Shown here in pieces: positions 63,397 to 64,000 of a DNA stretch of 64,000 bases; the first letter of the stretch is position 1, and every line of letters starts with the position of its first letter. This DNA comes from Psychroserpens jangbogonensis (GTDB taxonomy: Bacteria; Bacteroidota; Bacteroidia; Flavobacteriales; Flavobacteriaceae): contig NZ_JSWG01000006.1 in NCBI RefSeq assembly GCF_000797465.1, positions 310,001-374,000 on the forward strand, read 5' to 3'. Both the position numbers and the translations under genes were made by a program. Below the pieces are notes generated by a model, which was given only the letters and a program-made list of their open reading frames with translations, was not told the DNA's origin and searched no databases.

Positions 63397-64000
63397 ATGA
63401 ACACTATAAATATCCTTTGGGTTGACGATGAAATCGATCTTTTAAAACCGCATATCCTTTTTTTAGAAAAAAAACAATATAACGTTACAACTTGCCAAAG
63501 TGGTACAGAAGCTCTTGAAATTATTGATGATACTAATTTTGATATTGTTTTTTTAGACGAAAACATGCCAGGCTTGACAGGATTAGAAACGCTTAATGAA
63601 ATTAAAGAAAGACGAGCTAATCTTCCTGTAGTGATGATTACAAAAAGTGAGGAAGAATATATTATGGAAGAAGCAATTGGCAATAAAATTGCCGATTACC
63701 TTATAAAACCAGTTAATCCGAATCAGATCTTGTTGAGTTTAAAGAAAAATTTAGACCACTCAAGACTGGTGTCTGAAAAAACAACCTCTAATTATCAGCA
63801 AGAATTCAGAAAAATAGCTATGGATTTATCTATGGTAAATACGTTTGAAGAATGGAGTGACCTTTATCAAAAACTTGTGTATTGGGAATTAAGACTTGAA
63901 GACATTGAGGATGTTGGAATGACTGAAATTTTAGAATCTCAGAAAAATGAAGCTAATCATCAATTCGGAAGATTCATTGAAAAAAATTACGAAGATTGGT
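63397..64000 (+). CDS. porX: PorX, T9SS response regulator (3'-truncated by window edge)
   Basis: The open frame starts at 63397 (MNTINILWVDDEIDLLKPHI) and runs through the window edge; ~201 residues are visible. The receiver domain shows the acidic pair DDE, the phosphoacceptor Asp in VFLDENMPG and the Lys in YLIKPVNP. It continues into the linker leading to a PglZ/alkaline-phosphatase-like domain (DLYQKLVYWELRLEDIED). This is the signature of PorX, which controls T9SS genes with PorY in Porphyromonas gingivalis and flavobacteria. The window thus contains both a T9SS regulator and T9SS cargo/assembly genes. The downstream end is not visible. Confidence 0.92.
   Translation, partial: MNTINILWVDDEIDLLKPHILFLEKKQYNVTTCQSGTEALEIIDDTNFDIVFLDENMPGLTGLETLNEIKERRANLPVVMITKSEEEYIMEEAIGNKIADYLIKPVNPNQILLSLKKNLDHSRLVSEKTTSNYQQEFRKIAMDLSMVNTFEEWSDLYQKLVYWELRLEDIEDVGMTEILESQKNEANHQFGRFIEKNYEDW

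Noticed and set aside
63372-63683. Minus-strand ORF of 103 aa
   Set aside because: It is a shadow of porX on the opposite strand, which encodes a full receiver domain.

Overview
This is an AT-rich chromosomal segment of a marine-type member of the Flavobacteriaceae (Bacteroidota). The evidence is type IX secretion (T9SS) sorting domains, two PorP/SprF proteins, a SprB-repeat adhesin, PorX at the right edge, a fused LpxC-FabZ, many flavobacterial lipoprotein signals (short hydrophobic stretch followed by Cys-Ser/Gly), and recurrent -7 promoter boxes of the Bacteroidota form TAnnTTTG. I saw no rRNA, tRNA, CRISPR array, insertion sequence or prophage.

Left part (1-13.3 kb): a truncated SDR oxidoreductase and its TetR repressor share near-identical palindromic operators. 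Next come a secreted VOC protein and an ABC exporter whose permease is fused to an M1 peptidase, divergent from a LytS/LytTR two-component pair. Two serine hydrolases (class C beta-lactamase fold with TPR tails) then flank an XRE-type membrane regulator.

Middle-left (13.3-29 kb): an RNA-remodelling group (two cold-shock proteins and two DEAD-box helicases), a large T9SS-exported beta-helix protein, a Crp/Fnr regulator beside a fatty-acid desaturase, an AraC regulator fused to DUF4242 and a degenerate cyclase-like domain next to a secreted DUF4242 protein, an M13 peptidase, an M23/LysM cell-wall hydrolase and a dioxygenase-like protein.

Surface-adhesion locus (29-45 kb): a small secreted protein, then a probable five-gene operon: beta-helix protein, T9SS type B protein, PorP/SprF barrel fused to fourteen 16-residue repeats and a SPOR-like end, a 2740-residue SprB-repeat adhesin and a second PorP/SprF. 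The two promoters here are preceded by a 20-nt-period repeat array. I infer that this operon builds and anchors a cell-surface adhesin for attachment or gliding.

Right part (45-64 kb): a probable three-gene operon of a PycTM-like (Pycsar-effector-type) membrane protein, a lipoprotein and a TPR-class III cyclase. This is followed by single-gene units (DUF4251 lipoprotein, VPS10/BNR protein, M16 peptidase) and then the housekeeping run lpxD-lpxC/fabZ-lpxA-efp-lpxD2-NTF2-sucD. An HD phosphohydrolase and divergent porX (truncated by the window) close the segment.

The two most interesting features are the PycTM/cyclase operon and the adhesin operon with its OM-barrel/coiled-repeat/SPOR fusion and 20-nt operator arrays.
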